A stretch of DNA of 17,524 nucleotides, from positions 1 through 17,524 of the forward strand of contig JAHWJJ010000024.1 in the NCBI GenBank assembly GCA_019348475.1, in the 5' to 3' direction. Origin of the DNA: Gemmatimonadota bacterium (GTDB lineage: Bacteria > Gemmatimonadota > Gemmatimonadetes > Longimicrobiales > Longimicrobiaceae). Shown piece by piece: positions 1-7,748 of the stretch; position 1 is the stretch's first letter; each line of letters starts with the position of its first letter. The notes under the pieces are model-generated. The model did no database searches and was not told the DNA's origin. It worked only from the letters and a program-made list of their open reading frames with translations. Both the position numbers and the translations under genes were made by a program.

Positions 1-56
1 ACCGCGCAGAGCACGAGGATCATGGCGATCTGCAGCGTCATCTTCAGCTTCCCCAT
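1..56 (-). CDS. N-terminus of a membrane or secreted protein (runs off the left edge)
   Basis: Only the first 18 codons are in the window. They read MGKLKMTLQIAMILVLCA: a short basic stretch (K3, K5) followed by an unbroken hydrophobic segment, which is the pattern of a signal peptide or first membrane helix. The Cys at residue 17 follows LVL, so a lipoprotein is possible but cannot be judged from this fragment. The ATG at 56-54 is chosen because GGGGGAGG (64-71 on the complement) sits 7 bases upstream, an ideal Shine-Dalgarno position. That ribosome-binding site lies inside a repeat found elsewhere in the window. The function cannot be named. Confidence 0.6.
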   Translation of the reverse strand, partial: MGKLKMTLQIAMILVLCA

Positions 57-57
57 G

Positions 58-92
58 CTCGCACCTCCCCCAAAAACCCCTGGGGAAGGTTG
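58..92 (-). repeat. Palindromic repeat, copy D (truncated at the gene start)
   Basis: On the minus strand this reads AACCTTCCCC, a T-rich loop, GGGGGAGG, then TGCGAGC. It matches the 6531-6580 copy, including the GGTTTTT loop and the GGGGGAGGTGCGAGC half. The stem is CCTCCCCC (64-71) against GGGGAAGG (82-89), with one mismatch. The match stops where the ATG of the left-edge gene begins; the other copies continue with an AGCGAGCGGG tail. Confidence 0.6.
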
Positions 93-489
93 AACTGCGG
101 ACACCAGGCGAGGCTTGACAGCGTGGCTCGTGGAAGGGAGCGCACGCGCGTAACTCGAAGGAGCACAACTGCCTGCGCGCGACCGAAGGACCTTCTCACG
201 CCCGCGTGAGGCCGGCCCTTCCGCAGAAGTCCAGGCCCACGGTTCTGCGGGCAAGGTCCTTCCGAGGAGCGATCGGGAGGGGCTGGGCGAGGGGACCCGC
301 GGATGGTGAGGTCATTGAGGGATGCGGAAAACATTTCCGCTGCTCGTCTGCGCGCGCCGGTCGGCCGAAAGGCGCGCCGCCCTGGCTCCGGGCCGCGGAT
401 GACCAGCGTGGCCGGAACGGGCGCATGAGCGAAAACCCGCGAGAGTCATGCTCCCGCGGGCGCTGCACGCTGCCGGATGGCCTGTCCTG
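93..489. other. Gene-free stretch with palindromes
   Basis: I see no convincing coding region here; open frames lack ribosome-binding sites and look like GC-rich shadow frames. It holds the multi-stem palindrome at 185-262 and a separate perfect hairpin at 324-340 (GCGGAAA, loop ACA, TTTCCGC) that is AT-richer than its surroundings. No promoter could be assigned with confidence. Confidence 0.5.
185..262. repeat. Three-way-junction palindrome (cloverleaf-like element)
   Basis: An outer 10-bp stem pairs GAAGGACCTT (185-194) with AAGGTCCTTC (253-262). It encloses two further perfect hairpins: CTCACGC (195-201) with GCGTGAG (204-210), and CCGCAGAA (221-228) with TTCTGCGG (243-250). The three stems together form a three-way junction. 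It could be a folded RNA, an extragenic palindromic repeat, or a transposed non-autonomous element. It has no tRNA T-loop or CCA end. Confidence 0.5.
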
Positions 490-720
490 CTAGTTGCCGC
501 CCACCACCGGGCCCCCGCTCTTCTCCGAGGTGGTGGTGGTGTCGGAGGAGGTCGTCGTGGTCGTCGTGGTGGTCGTGGAGTCGGACCGGTTGCCGCCCAC
601 CACCGGTCCGCCGTCGAAGCTTGGGCCACCGCTCGGGCCCAGCGGATCCCCTGCAGAGCTGCCGCACGCGGCAAGGACGACGGCGAGAACGATGCCGGCA
701 ACGAGGCGCGTACGGCTCAT
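490..720 (-). CDS. Small Thr-rich lipoprotein
   Basis: A 76-residue protein starts at an ATG preceded by AGGAGG about 6 bases upstream. Residues 1-18 form a lipoprotein signal peptide ending in a canonical lipobox, LAAC, with Cys19 as the predicted lipidated residue. The mature part has no globular look: a Gly/Pro/Ser-rich stretch, then nine consecutive Thr (49-57), SSD, four more Thr, and a short charged segment. The octapeptide GGPVVGGN occurs twice, at 37-44 and as the last eight residues (69-76), so it brackets the Thr tract. It is probably anchored in the outer or cytoplasmic membrane with a flexible tail. I recognise no family. The signal peptide, lipobox and good ribosome-binding site make it likely real despite low complexity. 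Confidence 0.7.
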   Translation of the reverse strand: MSRTRLVAGIVLAVVLAACGSSAGDPLGPSGGPSFDGGPVVGGNRSDSTTTTTTTTTSSDTTTTSEKSGGPVVGGN

Positions 721-871
721 GGGGGTCCTCCTGGTGCAGCGTGCCCAACTGTGCTGGTAGTGCCCTCCGGCAGGGCAAGCCCCGTGCCCCGGAAAATCGG
801 ACGCGCGGCAGGGGTGTGCATGTGCCGATTACGCCGGTGTTTCCGTGGTAAACGGCCTCCGCTCGCTCGGT

Positions 872-1912
872 TCAGCCCAGCGCCGCGAGGCGCTCTTCGA
901 TCGCGCGGAGGTGGGGACGGGCGCCGACCGATCGAAAGGACTCGGCGGCGCGCGCGTAGAGCGCCCGCGCCTCGTCCAGCCGCCGCTGCGCTTCGCGCAG
1001 CAGGCCCAGTTCGCGCACCATCTCGGCCAGGTCGAACTCCGTGGCGGCGCCCTCGCCCATCTGCAGCGCGCGCAGCAGGTAGGTCTCGGCTTCGTCCAGC
1101 CGCCCTTCCATGCGCGCCTGCATCCCCCGGAACTTCTCCACCTCCGCCAGCGTCCCCCGGTCGCCGACCACCCGCGCCGCCCGTTCGGCGTGCGCCAGCG
1201 TCGCCTCCGCCCGGGCGATTTCACCGATTTGCAGCAGAGGATGCGCTCGGTTGCTGTACAAACGTGCAAGCACCGGCGAATGGGACAGCCGCTCGCCGAT
1301 CTCGATCCCCCGGCTGAAGTACACCTCGGCCTCCATCCAGTCGCCCAGGTACACGCTCACCGTGCCCAGGTTGTTGTACGCCATCATGGCGTGGGCGCTG
1401 TTCCCCGAGCGCACGAACGAGCCGATGCTTTCCATATAGAGCTTGCGCGCCTCGCGCAGGTCCCCCTGCAGGTGCGCGATGACGCCGGCGTTCTGGCAGG
1501 CCAGGCCGGCCAGGTCGTCGTCGCCCAGGTCCAGGGCCAGGTCCAGCGCGCGGGCGTACAGGTGCCGCGCGCTTTCCCAGTCACCGACCGAATACCGGAC
1601 GATGCCCAGCACGTTCAGCGCGCGGGCGGCGGCCTGGCTCAGGCCGCAGCGCTCGGCGATCTCCAGGCTGAGCCCGGCCAGCTCTTCGGCCTCGTCGAAG
1701 CGGCGCTGGTGGTTTCGCACGCGCGCCTGGCCCCGCAGCGCGTCGGCGGCGGCGCCAAGGTCCCGCTGCAGCACGGACGCGCGGAAGGCCAGGGAGTAGT
1801 GCCGGGCCGCGGCGTCCCACTGCCCCATCCCCTCGGCCTCGCCCGCGCGCCGGGCCAGGGCGCGCGCGTCGCGCCCGGCGGCGGCGGGCGGCTGCAGCGT
1901 GGCGCTACTCAT
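872..1912 (-). CDS. Tetratricopeptide-repeat (TPR) protein
   Basis: A 346-residue soluble protein made almost wholly of TPR-type helical hairpins. Roughly six repeats can be followed between residues 90 and 330, with the typical small residue, tyrosine, alanine and leucine pattern (for example [53 protein letters not shown]). There is no signal peptide, membrane helix or enzymatic motif, so it is probably a cytoplasmic protein-protein scaffold. Its ATG overlaps the end of the upstream histidine kinase gene (ATGAGTAG carries both the start and the kinase TAG), so the two are almost surely co-transcribed and translationally coupled. The likely role, inferred from context only, is to bind or modulate the kinase or its partner. 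The repeats resemble those of MalT/LuxR-type and Rap-type sensory proteins, but no output domain is attached. Confidence 0.85.
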   Translation of the reverse strand: MSSATLQPPAAAGRDARALARRAGEAEGMGQWDAAARHYSLAFRASVLQRDLGAAADALRGQARVRNHQRRFDEAEELAGLSLEIAERCGLSQAAARALNVLGIVRYSVGDWESARHLYARALDLALDLGDDDLAGLACQNAGVIAHLQGDLREARKLYMESIGSFVRSGNSAHAMMAYNNLGTVSVYLGDWMEAEVYFSRGIEIGERLSHSPVLARLYSNRAHPLLQIGEIARAEATLAHAERAARVVGDRGTLAEVEKFRGMQARMEGRLDEAETYLLRALQMGEGAATEFDLAEMVRELGLLREAQRRLDEARALYARAAESFRSVGARPHLRAIEERLAALG

Positions 1913-3569
1913 CGGCGGGAAGGCGCAGCGTAAAGGTGGAGCCGCGGCCGGGCGCGCTCTCCACCCGCAGCTCGCCCCCCAGCAGGCGCGCCAGCTTGCG
2001 TGAGATGGGGAGCCCCAGCCCGGTGCCCCCGGCCGGCGTCCCGGACACCTGCTCGAACTCGTGGAAGATGCGCTCCTGGTCTTCGGGGTTGATGCCGGGC
2101 CCGGTGTCGCTCACCCGCACCTCTACCCAGCGGCGGCGGGCGCCGTCCTCCCCCTCAACCCCCTCAACCGAGGCCAGCGCCACGCTGACGGTGCCGCGTT
2201 CGGTGAACTTGACGGCGTTGGAAAGCAGGTTCACCAGGATCTGCCGCACCCGGTCCGGATCGCTGGAAAGCGGCGGCAGCGGCACGGCGGGGGTCAACGC
2301 CAGGGCCAGCCCCTTCTCGCGCGCCTGAAGCTCCACCGTCTGCAGCGCCTGCTCCACCACGGCGTACGCCGGGAGGGGCTGGATGACCAGCTCCAGCTTG
2401 CCCGCCTCCATCTTGGACAGGTCCAGCACGTCGTTCACCAGGTAGAGCAGGTTCTGCGTGGCGCGCTGGGCGCGCCCCAGAAAGGCGAGCGACTCCGGCG
2501 GCAGCTGCCCCACCACCCCGTCCAGCAGGAGCGCGTTGTATCCCAGGATGGCGTTGAGCGGGGTGCGCAGCTCGTGGCTCACGGAGGCGAAGAAGCGGTC
2601 CTTGGCGGCCGCGCTCCAGCGCAATTCCTCGTTGGCCCGCTCCAGCTCCGTCGAGCGCTCGGCCAGGGCGCCGTGCAGCCGCGCGTTGCCGATCGCCACG
2701 GCCGCGTGGCCGGCCAGGGTGAGCGCCAGCCGCACGTCGCGCGGGGTGACCTCGTACGGCCGGCGGTAGCCGATCACCAGCGCGCCGAAGGTTTCACCGA
2801 ACAGCGCCAGCGGCACCCCCAGCCCCACGCGCATTCCCTCCGCGGCGTGAAAGGGCTCGGGAACGCGGCCGGTGTCGTCGGCCGCCTCCAGGGTGAGCGG
2901 CTTGCCGGCGCCGGCCACGCGCTCCGCGAACGGGTCGTCGGCGTCGGCCTCGGCGGCGCGCAGGCCGGCGGAGGCCAGCGTGCGGATGCGGCCCGCCTCG
3001 GTGGCGCTGACGGTGACGTAGTGCGCGCCCAGCAGCGTCCGGGTGAAGCGCGCCACCATCTGCAGCACCTCGTCCGGATCCAGGGTGCGGTTGGCCGTCA
3101 GCCCCAGCACGTGCAGCGCCTCGCTCTCCTCCGCACGCCGGCGCAGGGTGTCGCGCTCCTCCTCCAGCGCCCGCACCCGCTCCGCCTGCTCTCCGATGCG
3201 GGCCAGCGCCGCGGCCACCCGCATCCACTCCGCCGCCCCGGCCGGCAGTTCTTGCGCGCCGATCAGCACCACGGCGCTCCCGGGCCGCGCGGAGCCGTTG
3301 CGCAGGGGGATGAGGAGCGCGGAGGCGCCGGGGTGCCGCGCGGCGTCGTCGGGAAACGCGGGGCTGAGGGGGAGGACGACGGGGCCCGGCGCGCGCAGTG
3401 CTTCTTCGCGCAGGCGGGGCGAAACGGCCGCGCCCTCCGGCCACGCGGCCACGGGATCCTCCGTCTCGCGCACCCACACGGCGTTGCGGCCGTCGCCCGC
3501 GAGGGCGCGCAGCGCCGACGCGGGGTCGGCGCTTTCGTGGACGCGCAGAAGGGTATCGCGAAGGTCCAT
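1905..3569 (-). CDS. Soluble GAF-domain sensor histidine kinase
   Basis: With the ATG at 3569 the protein has 554 residues; the frame is open to 3707 but the extra 46 residues look non-coding. Residues 1-125 resemble a degenerate GAF-like domain, 126-150 form a coiled coil, and 151-297 a clear GAF domain. The HisKA dimerisation domain at about 320-390 carries the H-box ([16 protein letters not shown], phospho-acceptor His332). The HATPase_c domain at 435-552 shows the N-box ([12 protein letters not shown], Asn451), G1 (SDTGPGI), F-box (IFHEFEQ) and G2 (GGTGLGL). No membrane helix is present, so it should sense a cytoplasmic signal and autophosphorylate His332. No receiver domain is fused and no response regulator lies nearby; the only operon partner is the overlapping TPR gene. 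The start is the weakest point because no strong Shine-Dalgarno precedes 3569. Confidence 0.9.
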   Translation of the reverse strand: MDLRDTLLRVHESADPASALRALAGDGRNAVWVRETEDPVAAWPEGAAVSPRLREEALRAPGPVVLPLSPAFPDDAARHPGASALLIPLRNGSARPGSAVVLIGAQELPAGAAEWMRVAAALARIGEQAERVRALEEERDTLRRRAEESEALHVLGLTANRTLDPDEVLQMVARFTRTLLGAHYVTVSATEAGRIRTLASAGLRAAEADADDPFAERVAGAGKPLTLEAADDTGRVPEPFHAAEGMRVGLGVPLALFGETFGALVIGYRRPYEVTPRDVRLALTLAGHAAVAIGNARLHGALAERSTELERANEELRWSAAAKDRFFASVSHELRTPLNAILGYNALLLDGVVGQLPPESLAFLGRAQRATQNLLYLVNDVLDLSKMEAGKLELVIQPLPAYAVVEQALQTVELQAREKGLALALTPAVPLPPLSSDPDRVRQILVNLLSNAVKFTERGTVSVALASVEGVEGEDGARRRWVEVRVSDTGPGINPEDQERIFHEFEQVSGTPAGGTGLGLPISRKLARLLGGELRVESAPGRGSTFTLRLPADE

Positions 3570-3652
3570 CGCGCGGCAGGCGAAGTCCGCGCGCGGCGTG
3601 GCGCACCGGGGGTACCCGCTGGAGGCCTGCCGCGCACAAGGGTGAGATCCCC

Positions 3653-3681
3653 AAGGTAGCGCATGCGCCCCGTACAAACAA
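3653..3681 (-). promoter_or_regulatory. Candidate sigma-70-type promoter of the kinase-TPR operon
   Basis: On the minus strand TTGTTT (3681-3676) is followed after exactly 17 bases by TACCTT (3658-3653). Each box matches only three of six consensus positions, but the spacing is ideal. The predicted start near 3646 leaves a leader of about 77 bases before the ATG at 3569. The rest of 3682-3950 shows nothing beyond a short tandem GGAGTGAT duplication near 3781. Confidence 0.4.
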
Positions 3682-3950
3682 TCCACACCTTCTTCGCGAC
3701 GGCGCATTCCGTGCGGCCGCCCTCCGCAGGTTAAGGCAGGACAACCATTTAGGACATGTGCGGGGACTCGCGCCCTGATTGGAGTGATGGAGTGATGGAG
3801 ACGGGCCGCCGCGTTCCAGCGCCGGCGCCAGCGACGAGATTGCAGAGTGATCCTCGACCGGCGCCCGGGGTTCTGCCGTCGCCACAGTCACGCGCGGCGC
3901 CTCTTTCGGAATCGCAAGGAGGAACCAGGAAAGCAGGCACGACGACGAGA

Positions 3951-3979
3951 ACGGCCGGCCTCGCGAAGAGGCCGGCCGT
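3951..3979 (-). terminator. Hairpin terminator of the DUF4382 lipoprotein gene
   Basis: A perfect 12-bp stem (ACGGCCGGCCTC, 3951-3962, with GAGGCCGGCCGT, 3968-3979) closes a 5-base loop. It begins 33 bases past the stop codon of the minus-strand gene ending at 4012. The downstream tract on the minus strand is only moderately T-rich (TTCTCG), so termination may be inefficient or aided by Rho. Confidence 0.65.
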
Positions 3980-4011
3980 CTCGACGGTGCTGAAGGTGGT
4001 GCCCCGCGCAA

Positions 4012-4953
4012 TCAGCCGGCGGGCTTCACCTTGCAGGTGGCGGCGGTGATGCTGTAGTCCACGGTCGCCGTGGCGCCCGACGCCACCGTGGCCGAGGGCA
4101 CGCTGGGCGCGGCCGTCACCATCAGCGAATCGCCGTTGGCAAAGCTCAGCGCGGGCGCGTAGCCGATGGTGTAGGTGCCCGGGGCCACCGTGGTGCGGTA
4201 GCGGCCGTCCGTCCCCACGGCGCTGGTAAAGGTCTCCGTCCCGGCCGTGGCCTGCGGCACAAAGGCCGTCACCGCCACCGGCGAGCCGCCGCAGGTGGGC
4301 AGCGACACCCCCTGGGCCAGGGCCACGGTCCCCGCGATGCCGCCCGCGAAGCCCACGGAGGTGGCGTGCAGCACCGGGTGCATGATCCAGCGCCCCGAGT
4401 TGCCCGCCTGGTGCCCGAAGCTCTGGCTCACGTCGAAGTCCACGGTCAGGATGGTGGACTCGCTCTCCAGCTGCACCGGCTCGTCGCCGCGGAACTTGAT
4501 CTTGAAGCCGCTGGCGCACCCCGAGGGAATGTGCAGCTGCCCATCGGCCGTGACGCCGGCCGGGAGCGCGGCGTCGCGGCTGGCGTACACGTCACCGTCC
4601 TTCTCCACCACGTACGCCTCGCACACCACCAGGCGCAGCTCCGAGTAGCGGCCCGCGGGAACCGTGGCGCCGTTCACCAGCTCCGCCGTGCGGCCGCCGG
4701 AAAGGGTGAGCAGGTCCACCCAGTCGGTGCGCGTGGTGAGCAGGTCCACGCGGCCGCCCCGCGCGGTGTCCGCGGGCCCGCCCTGCAGGTAGATGCGGTC
4801 GATCTTGACCCACGCTTCCTTCAGGTCGCCCGGCGCGTCCGTAAGGCGAATGCTCACGCGGGCGGCGCCGCTGCCGCCCGTTCCGCCGTCGCAGGCGGCC
4901 ATCGCCAGCGCCGCCAGCAGGGGAATGGCAAGCCTGCCATGCCTGTTCGTCAT
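4012..4953 (-). CDS. DUF4382 lipoprotein
   Basis: The protein has 313 residues from the ATG at 4953, which has GGAG eight bases upstream; an in-frame GTG at 4962 would add three residues but has poorer spacing. A basic N-terminus and hydrophobic stretch end in AMAAC, giving predicted lipidation at Cys21, although Met rather than Leu stands at -3. Residues about 32-200 match the DUF4382 pattern: [20 protein letters not shown] near the start, then a [10 protein letters not shown] strand, a Cys-containing segment and a [12 protein letters not shown] strand. The last 100 residues form a second beta-rich domain ([16 protein letters not shown]) resembling a carboxypeptidase-regulatory fold. It is probably a cell-surface or periplasmic protein; DUF4382 has no established function. 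The two Cys near the C-terminal domain could form a disulfide. Confidence 0.85.
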   Translation of the reverse strand: MTNRHGRLAIPLLAALAMAACDGGTGGSGAARVSIRLTDAPGDLKEAWVKIDRIYLQGGPADTARGGRVDLLTTRTDWVDLLTLSGGRTAELVNGATVPAGRYSELRLVVCEAYVVEKDGDVYASRDAALPAGVTADGQLHIPSGCASGFKIKFRGDEPVQLESESTILTVDFDVSQSFGHQAGNSGRWIMHPVLHATSVGFAGGIAGTVALAQGVSLPTCGGSPVAVTAFVPQATAGTETFTSAVGTDGRYRTTVAPGTYTIGYAPALSFANGDSLMVTAAPSVPSATVASGATATVDYSITAATCKVKPAG

Positions 4954-4962
4954 CCTCTTCAC

Positions 4963-5280
4963 TCCGTTGTGTCGTCCCGCGATTGTGCCGGGTCAGCCCG
5001 GCGCTGCTCCCCGAAGACCGTTGCCATTCGGCGGCCGGACCATCTCCCCGCGCGGGGAGACTCCTGGCTTTGCGGCCCCGCCTCGCGGCGGGTGTGCCCT
5101 TGTCGTGGAGCGGTGTTCCGGGGCGGCGGCGCCGCGCCCGATTGTCCGCATGACGAGCGACCGCGGCGGCGGTCACACCCGCGCGCCGCAGAGTTCCCGT
5201 TGCGCCGGGTACGCGCGGACCGTAGTCTGACGCCGGCCCGTGCGCCCGCGCCCCGGAACCTCCACACCGAGCCCACCGCC
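4963..5280. other. Divergent intergenic region between the DUF4382 gene and cax
   Basis: No gene is visible. The left part serves as upstream region for the minus-strand lipoprotein, where I could not find a persuasive promoter. The right part holds the cax promoter candidate. GC-rich partial palindromes occur (for example CCCCGCGCGGGG near 5047) but match none of the repeat families seen elsewhere in the window. Confidence 0.5.
5200..5228 (+). promoter_or_regulatory. Candidate promoter of cax
   Basis: TTGCGC (5200-5205) and TAGTCT (5223-5228) are separated by exactly 17 bases. Each box keeps the most conserved positions (TTG; TA and the final T). The predicted transcription start near 5235 gives a 46-base leader to the TTG start at 5281. 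Confidence 0.4.
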
Positions 5281-6414
5281 TTGGCGACCACGACGACCGC
5301 GAAGCGCCCGCTGCTGTCCGCGGCCAACCTGCTGAACGCGCTGCTGGTGTTCGTGCCGGTGGCCATGCTGATGGAGTGGGTGTTCCACTCGCCGCCCCTG
5401 TGGATCTTCGTGGTGGCCTGCCTGGCCATCATCCCGCTGGCGGGGCTGATGGGGCACGCCACGGAACAGATCGCCGAGCACGTGGGCGAGGGGCTGGGGG
5501 GCCTGCTGAACGCCACCTTCGGCAACGCGGCGGAGCTCATCATCGCCATCATGGCGCTGCGGGCGGGGCTCTTCGACCTGGTCAAGGCGTCCATTACCGG
5601 CTCCATCATCGGCAACGTGCTGCTGGTGTTCGGGCTCAGCGCGCTGGTGGGCGGGATGAAGTACGAGACGCAGCGCTTCAACCGCACCGCGGCCGGGCTG
5701 GGATCCACGCTGCTGGTGCTGAGCGCGGTGGGCCTCGTCGTCCCCGCCGTGTTCCACATGATGGTGGGGGACACGGCGCCGGGGGCGGAGCGCAACCTGA
5801 GCCTGGAGATCGCGGTGGTGCTGATGGCCACGTACGTGGCCAGCCTGTTCTTTACGCTGCGCACGCACAAGCACCTGTACATGGGCGATGCGGGCGAGAG
5901 TGCGCCGGAGGGCGCCCTGGGGCACCGTGTGCCGCTGGGCCGCAGCGTGGCCATGCTGGTGGGGGCCACGGTGGGCGTGACCATCATGGCCGAGTTCCTG
6001 GTCGGCGCCGCCGAGGCGACGGCCGAGCGGCTGGGGTGGAGCGAGATCTTCGTGGGCGTGATCGTGGTCGCCATCATCGGCAACGCGGCGGAGCACTCCA
6101 CGGCCATCATCATGGCGGCCAAGAACAAGATGGACGCGTCCATCAACATCGCCGTGGGCTCGTCCATCCAGATCGCGCTGTTCGTGGCGCCGCTGCTGCT
6201 GTTCCTGAGCTACTTCATCGCGCCCGCGCCCATGGACCTGATCTTTACGCCTTTCGAGGTGCTGGCGGTGGGGGTGTGCGTGGGGATCATGGCGTTCTGC
6301 GCCAACGACGGCGAAAGCCACTGGATGGAGGGGATACAGCTGCTGGCCGTCTACATCATCCTGGGCATCGCCTTCTACTTCCTCCCCGTGGCGCCCGGAG
6401 TGGCGGGGCACTGA
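5281..6414 (+). CDS. cax: Ca2+/H+ antiporter (CAX family)
   Basis: A 377-residue integral membrane protein with about 11 hydrophobic segments. It carries the two inverted alpha-repeats of the Ca2+:cation antiporter superfamily. The first contains [14 protein letters not shown] and the second [16 protein letters not shown]; the acidic Glu of each GNAAE motif binds the ion. A short acidic-rich loop between the halves ([10 protein letters not shown]) resembles the linker of CAX proteins. It would expel cytosolic Ca2+ (or other divalent cations) in exchange for protons. The frame is open far upstream, but homology begins near [11 protein letters not shown]. No ATG or GTG lies between the promoter candidate and that point, so I chose the TTG at 5281; the ribosome-binding site is weak. 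Homologues include yeast Vcx1 and bacterial CAX proteins; chaA is a more distant alternative name. Confidence 0.92.
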   Translation: MATTTTAKRPLLSAANLLNALLVFVPVAMLMEWVFHSPPLWIFVVACLAIIPLAGLMGHATEQIAEHVGEGLGGLLNATFGNAAELIIAIMALRAGLFDLVKASITGSIIGNVLLVFGLSALVGGMKYETQRFNRTAAGLGSTLLVLSAVGLVVPAVFHMMVGDTAPGAERNLSLEIAVVLMATYVASLFFTLRTHKHLYMGDAGESAPEGALGHRVPLGRSVAMLVGATVGVTIMAEFLVGAAEATAERLGWSEIFVGVIVVAIIGNAAEHSTAIIMAAKNKMDASINIAVGSSIQIALFVAPLLLFLSYFIAPAPMDLIFTPFEVLAVGVCVGIMAFCANDGESHWMEGIQLLAVYIILGIAFYFLPVAPGVAGH

Positions 6415-6583
6415 TCCGCCAGGGCGGGGGGATCGCGGCCCCCGCCGGAGCGAATGAATTCGCCGCTGGAAATTCGCAAAGTCCGCCTGCGCGGACTGCA
6501 GGGCCAGAATTGCGAGAGCCGGCCGTAGCCCAACCTCCCCCAGGGTTTTTGGGGGAGGTGCGAGCATAAGCGAGCGGGGGGGG
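6415..6583. repeat. Composite palindromic repeat including copy C
   Basis: The stretch after cax is a string of hairpins: GGGGG/CCCCC near 6425-6441, GCGAAT-GA-ATTCGC near 6453-6466, and GTCCGC-CTGC-GCGGAC (6481-6496). It ends with copy C of the palindromic family: CCTCCCCC (6534-6541) pairs with GGGGGAGG (6551-6558) across an AGGGTTTTT loop, followed by TGCGAGC and AGCGAGCGGG. The first hairpins may also end the cax transcript. Bases 6584-6668 show nothing further. Confidence 0.65.
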
Positions 6584-6668
6584 CGCGGCGCGGAGCCGGC
6601 CATCCCCACACCGACCATTCCCGGATTCCCATCGCAGCGCCGGGTTCCTTCCTCTCTCCTAATCCCAC

Positions 6669-7142
6669 GTGACGACGGTCGCACACGCGCTCTCGGCGGC
6701 GCTGATCGCGGTGACGGCGATGAAGGTGCCGCCGTCCGAGACGCGCTACCTGGTGGCGGCGCTGGCCGCCGGGGCCATTGCGGACGCCGACCACGTCTAC
6801 CCGGTGCTGCGCGACTGGCGCTTCTACCGGCAGCACGGCTTTCGCGGCAACCTGCACGCGGCGCGCACCCCCGTGCACGAGCTGGCGGGGCTGACCGGCG
6901 CCGGCATCGTCGCGTGCCTGCTGTGGTGGGTGGATCCGCTGATGGCGGGCGTGGTGTTCGCCGCGTTCGCCGTCCACCTGGCGCAGGACTTCGTAACCGG
7001 GCACTCGCTGCCGCTGAACCCGGCCGACCGCACGGTGGTCCGCATGTTCGACCTGAGCTTCGGTCAGAAGGTGGCCATCGACGGCGCCGTCATCGCCATC
7101 TCCATCGCCCTATGGATTCCGTACCTGCGCGGCCGCGGATAG
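6669..7142 (+). CDS. YdjM/DUF457-type membrane protein (putative metal-dependent hydrolase)
   Basis: A 157-residue protein with about four hydrophobic segments. It keeps the scattered metal-ligand pattern of the YdjM/DUF457 family: His6 in the first helix, Asp39, Asp41 and His42 after the second (IADADH), His63 and His70 in a loop (NLHAARTPVHEL), and His103 with Asp107 in a later helix (HLAQDF). These residues suggest a membrane-embedded metal site; the substrate is unknown for this family. The start is a GTG at 6669 with no clear Shine-Dalgarno. The gene overlaps the next one by 31 bases in a different frame, so the two are probably translated as a coupled pair. The family assignment rests on motif recall, not on a search. 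Confidence 0.75.
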   Translation: MTTVAHALSAALIAVTAMKVPPSETRYLVAALAAGAIADADHVYPVLRDWRFYRQHGFRGNLHAARTPVHELAGLTGAGIVACLLWWVDPLMAGVVFAAFAVHLAQDFVTGHSLPLNPADRTVVRMFDLSFGQKVAIDGAVIAISIALWIPYLRGRG

Positions 7143-7564
7143 CCGGCGGCTACCGGGCCGTGCTCGCATGGCTGGAGCCGTGGATCCCGGTGCCCGACGT
7201 GAATCCCTCGTGGTGGTCGCTGCTGGGGCTGGCGGGGTCTGTCGCGTGCCTGTACGCGGCCACGCCGGGGCTCAAGCTGGCCCTGGTCTTCGGCGTGCTG
7301 CTGACCGACTGGTGGGACGGCGCCACGGCGCGCCGCCACGGGACGGTGACGCGCGAGGGCTACATCGTGGACGTGGTGATCGACCGCTTCAGCGAAGCCT
7401 TCATCTTTCTGGCGGACGTGGGGCATCCCCTGGGGCGGGTGTTCTTCGCGCTGTTCGTCTTCAACACCGCCGCCACCATCTGGGGCGCCAGGACGGGAAA
7501 GCACCGGATCCTCCCGCTGCGGGCGGCGTGGATGGTGGTGCTGGCGTGGTGGGTGGTCGGGTGA
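7112..7564 (+). CDS. Short CDP-alcohol phosphatidyltransferase
   Basis: With the ATG at 7112 the protein has 150 residues. The full family signature D-x2-DG-x2-AR-x8-G-x3-D-x3-D is present at residues 66-91 (DWWDGATARR then GYIVDVVID), so all four metal- and CDP-binding aspartates are intact. An NPSWWSLLGLAGS segment before the first helix matches the usual N-terminal PN-x-LT-x2-R region in position. These enzymes transfer a phosphatidyl group from CDP-diacylglycerol (or another CDP-alcohol) to an acceptor alcohol in the membrane; the acceptor here is unknown. The family usually has 180-220 residues and six helices, but here only about two helices follow the motif and the TGA abuts an octamer array. 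The C-terminus may therefore have been shortened. Coupling to the upstream YdjM-like gene suggests a joint role in lipid metabolism. Confidence 0.82.
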   Translation: MDSVPARPRIAGGYRAVLAWLEPWIPVPDVNPSWWSLLGLAGSVACLYAATPGLKLALVFGVLLTDWWDGATARRHGTVTREGYIVDVVIDRFSEAFIFLADVGHPLGRVFFALFVFNTAATIWGARTGKHRILPLRAAWMVVLAWWVVG

Positions 7565-7612
7565 GTGCGCGGGAGTGCGAAAGTGCGAAAGTGCGAAAGT
7601 GCGAGGATGCGA
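7565..7612 (+). repeat. Octamer array 1 (GTGCGAAA type)
   Basis: Three perfect GTGCGAAA units (7575-7598) are flanked by degenerate units (GTGCGCGGGA before; GTGCGAGG and ATGCGAGC after). The array starts at the base after the TGA of the phosphatidyltransferase gene. Confidence 0.85.
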
Positions 7613-7701
7613 GCTGGGAGCTGCACCCTCGCCGGGAACGCGGGACGGGGTGTAATGCTTGCAAACGCGTGTGCCGTGGCGCGCCGGGTCCGCGGGGACG
7701 G

Positions 7702-7710
7702 TGTTATACT
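7702..7710 (+). promoter_or_regulatory. Extended -10 promoter of the OsmC-family gene
   Basis: TGTTATACT is an extended -10 element (TG-N-TATACT; five of six -10 bases match). No -35 box is recognisable at 16-18 bases upstream, which is usual for extended -10 promoters. The predicted start near 7717 gives a 32-base leader that includes AGGAG (7735-7739), nine bases before the ATG. Confidence 0.6.
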
Positions 7711-7748
7711 TCTGTTCCTTTGAAATCGAACGACAGGAGAACAGATAG

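Noticed and set aside
185..262. tRNA or tRNA-like gene
   Set aside because: The stem lengths, missing T-loop sequence and absence of an anticodon arm of normal size do not fit.
2061..3659. Long open frame on the plus strand (532 codons) opposite the histidine kinase
   Set aside because: It is rich in Gln, His, Arg and Gly with no domain. It is a GC-rich antisense shadow of a kinase with all its motifs in place.
3570..3707. 46-residue N-terminal extension of the histidine kinase
   Set aside because: It has a random Cys/Arg/His-rich composition and would place the promoter candidate inside the gene.
5173..6684. Long minus-strand frame (503 codons) opposite cax
   Set aside because: The translation is His/Arg/Gln-rich and lacks any motif, while the plus strand encodes both GNAAE repeats of CAX.
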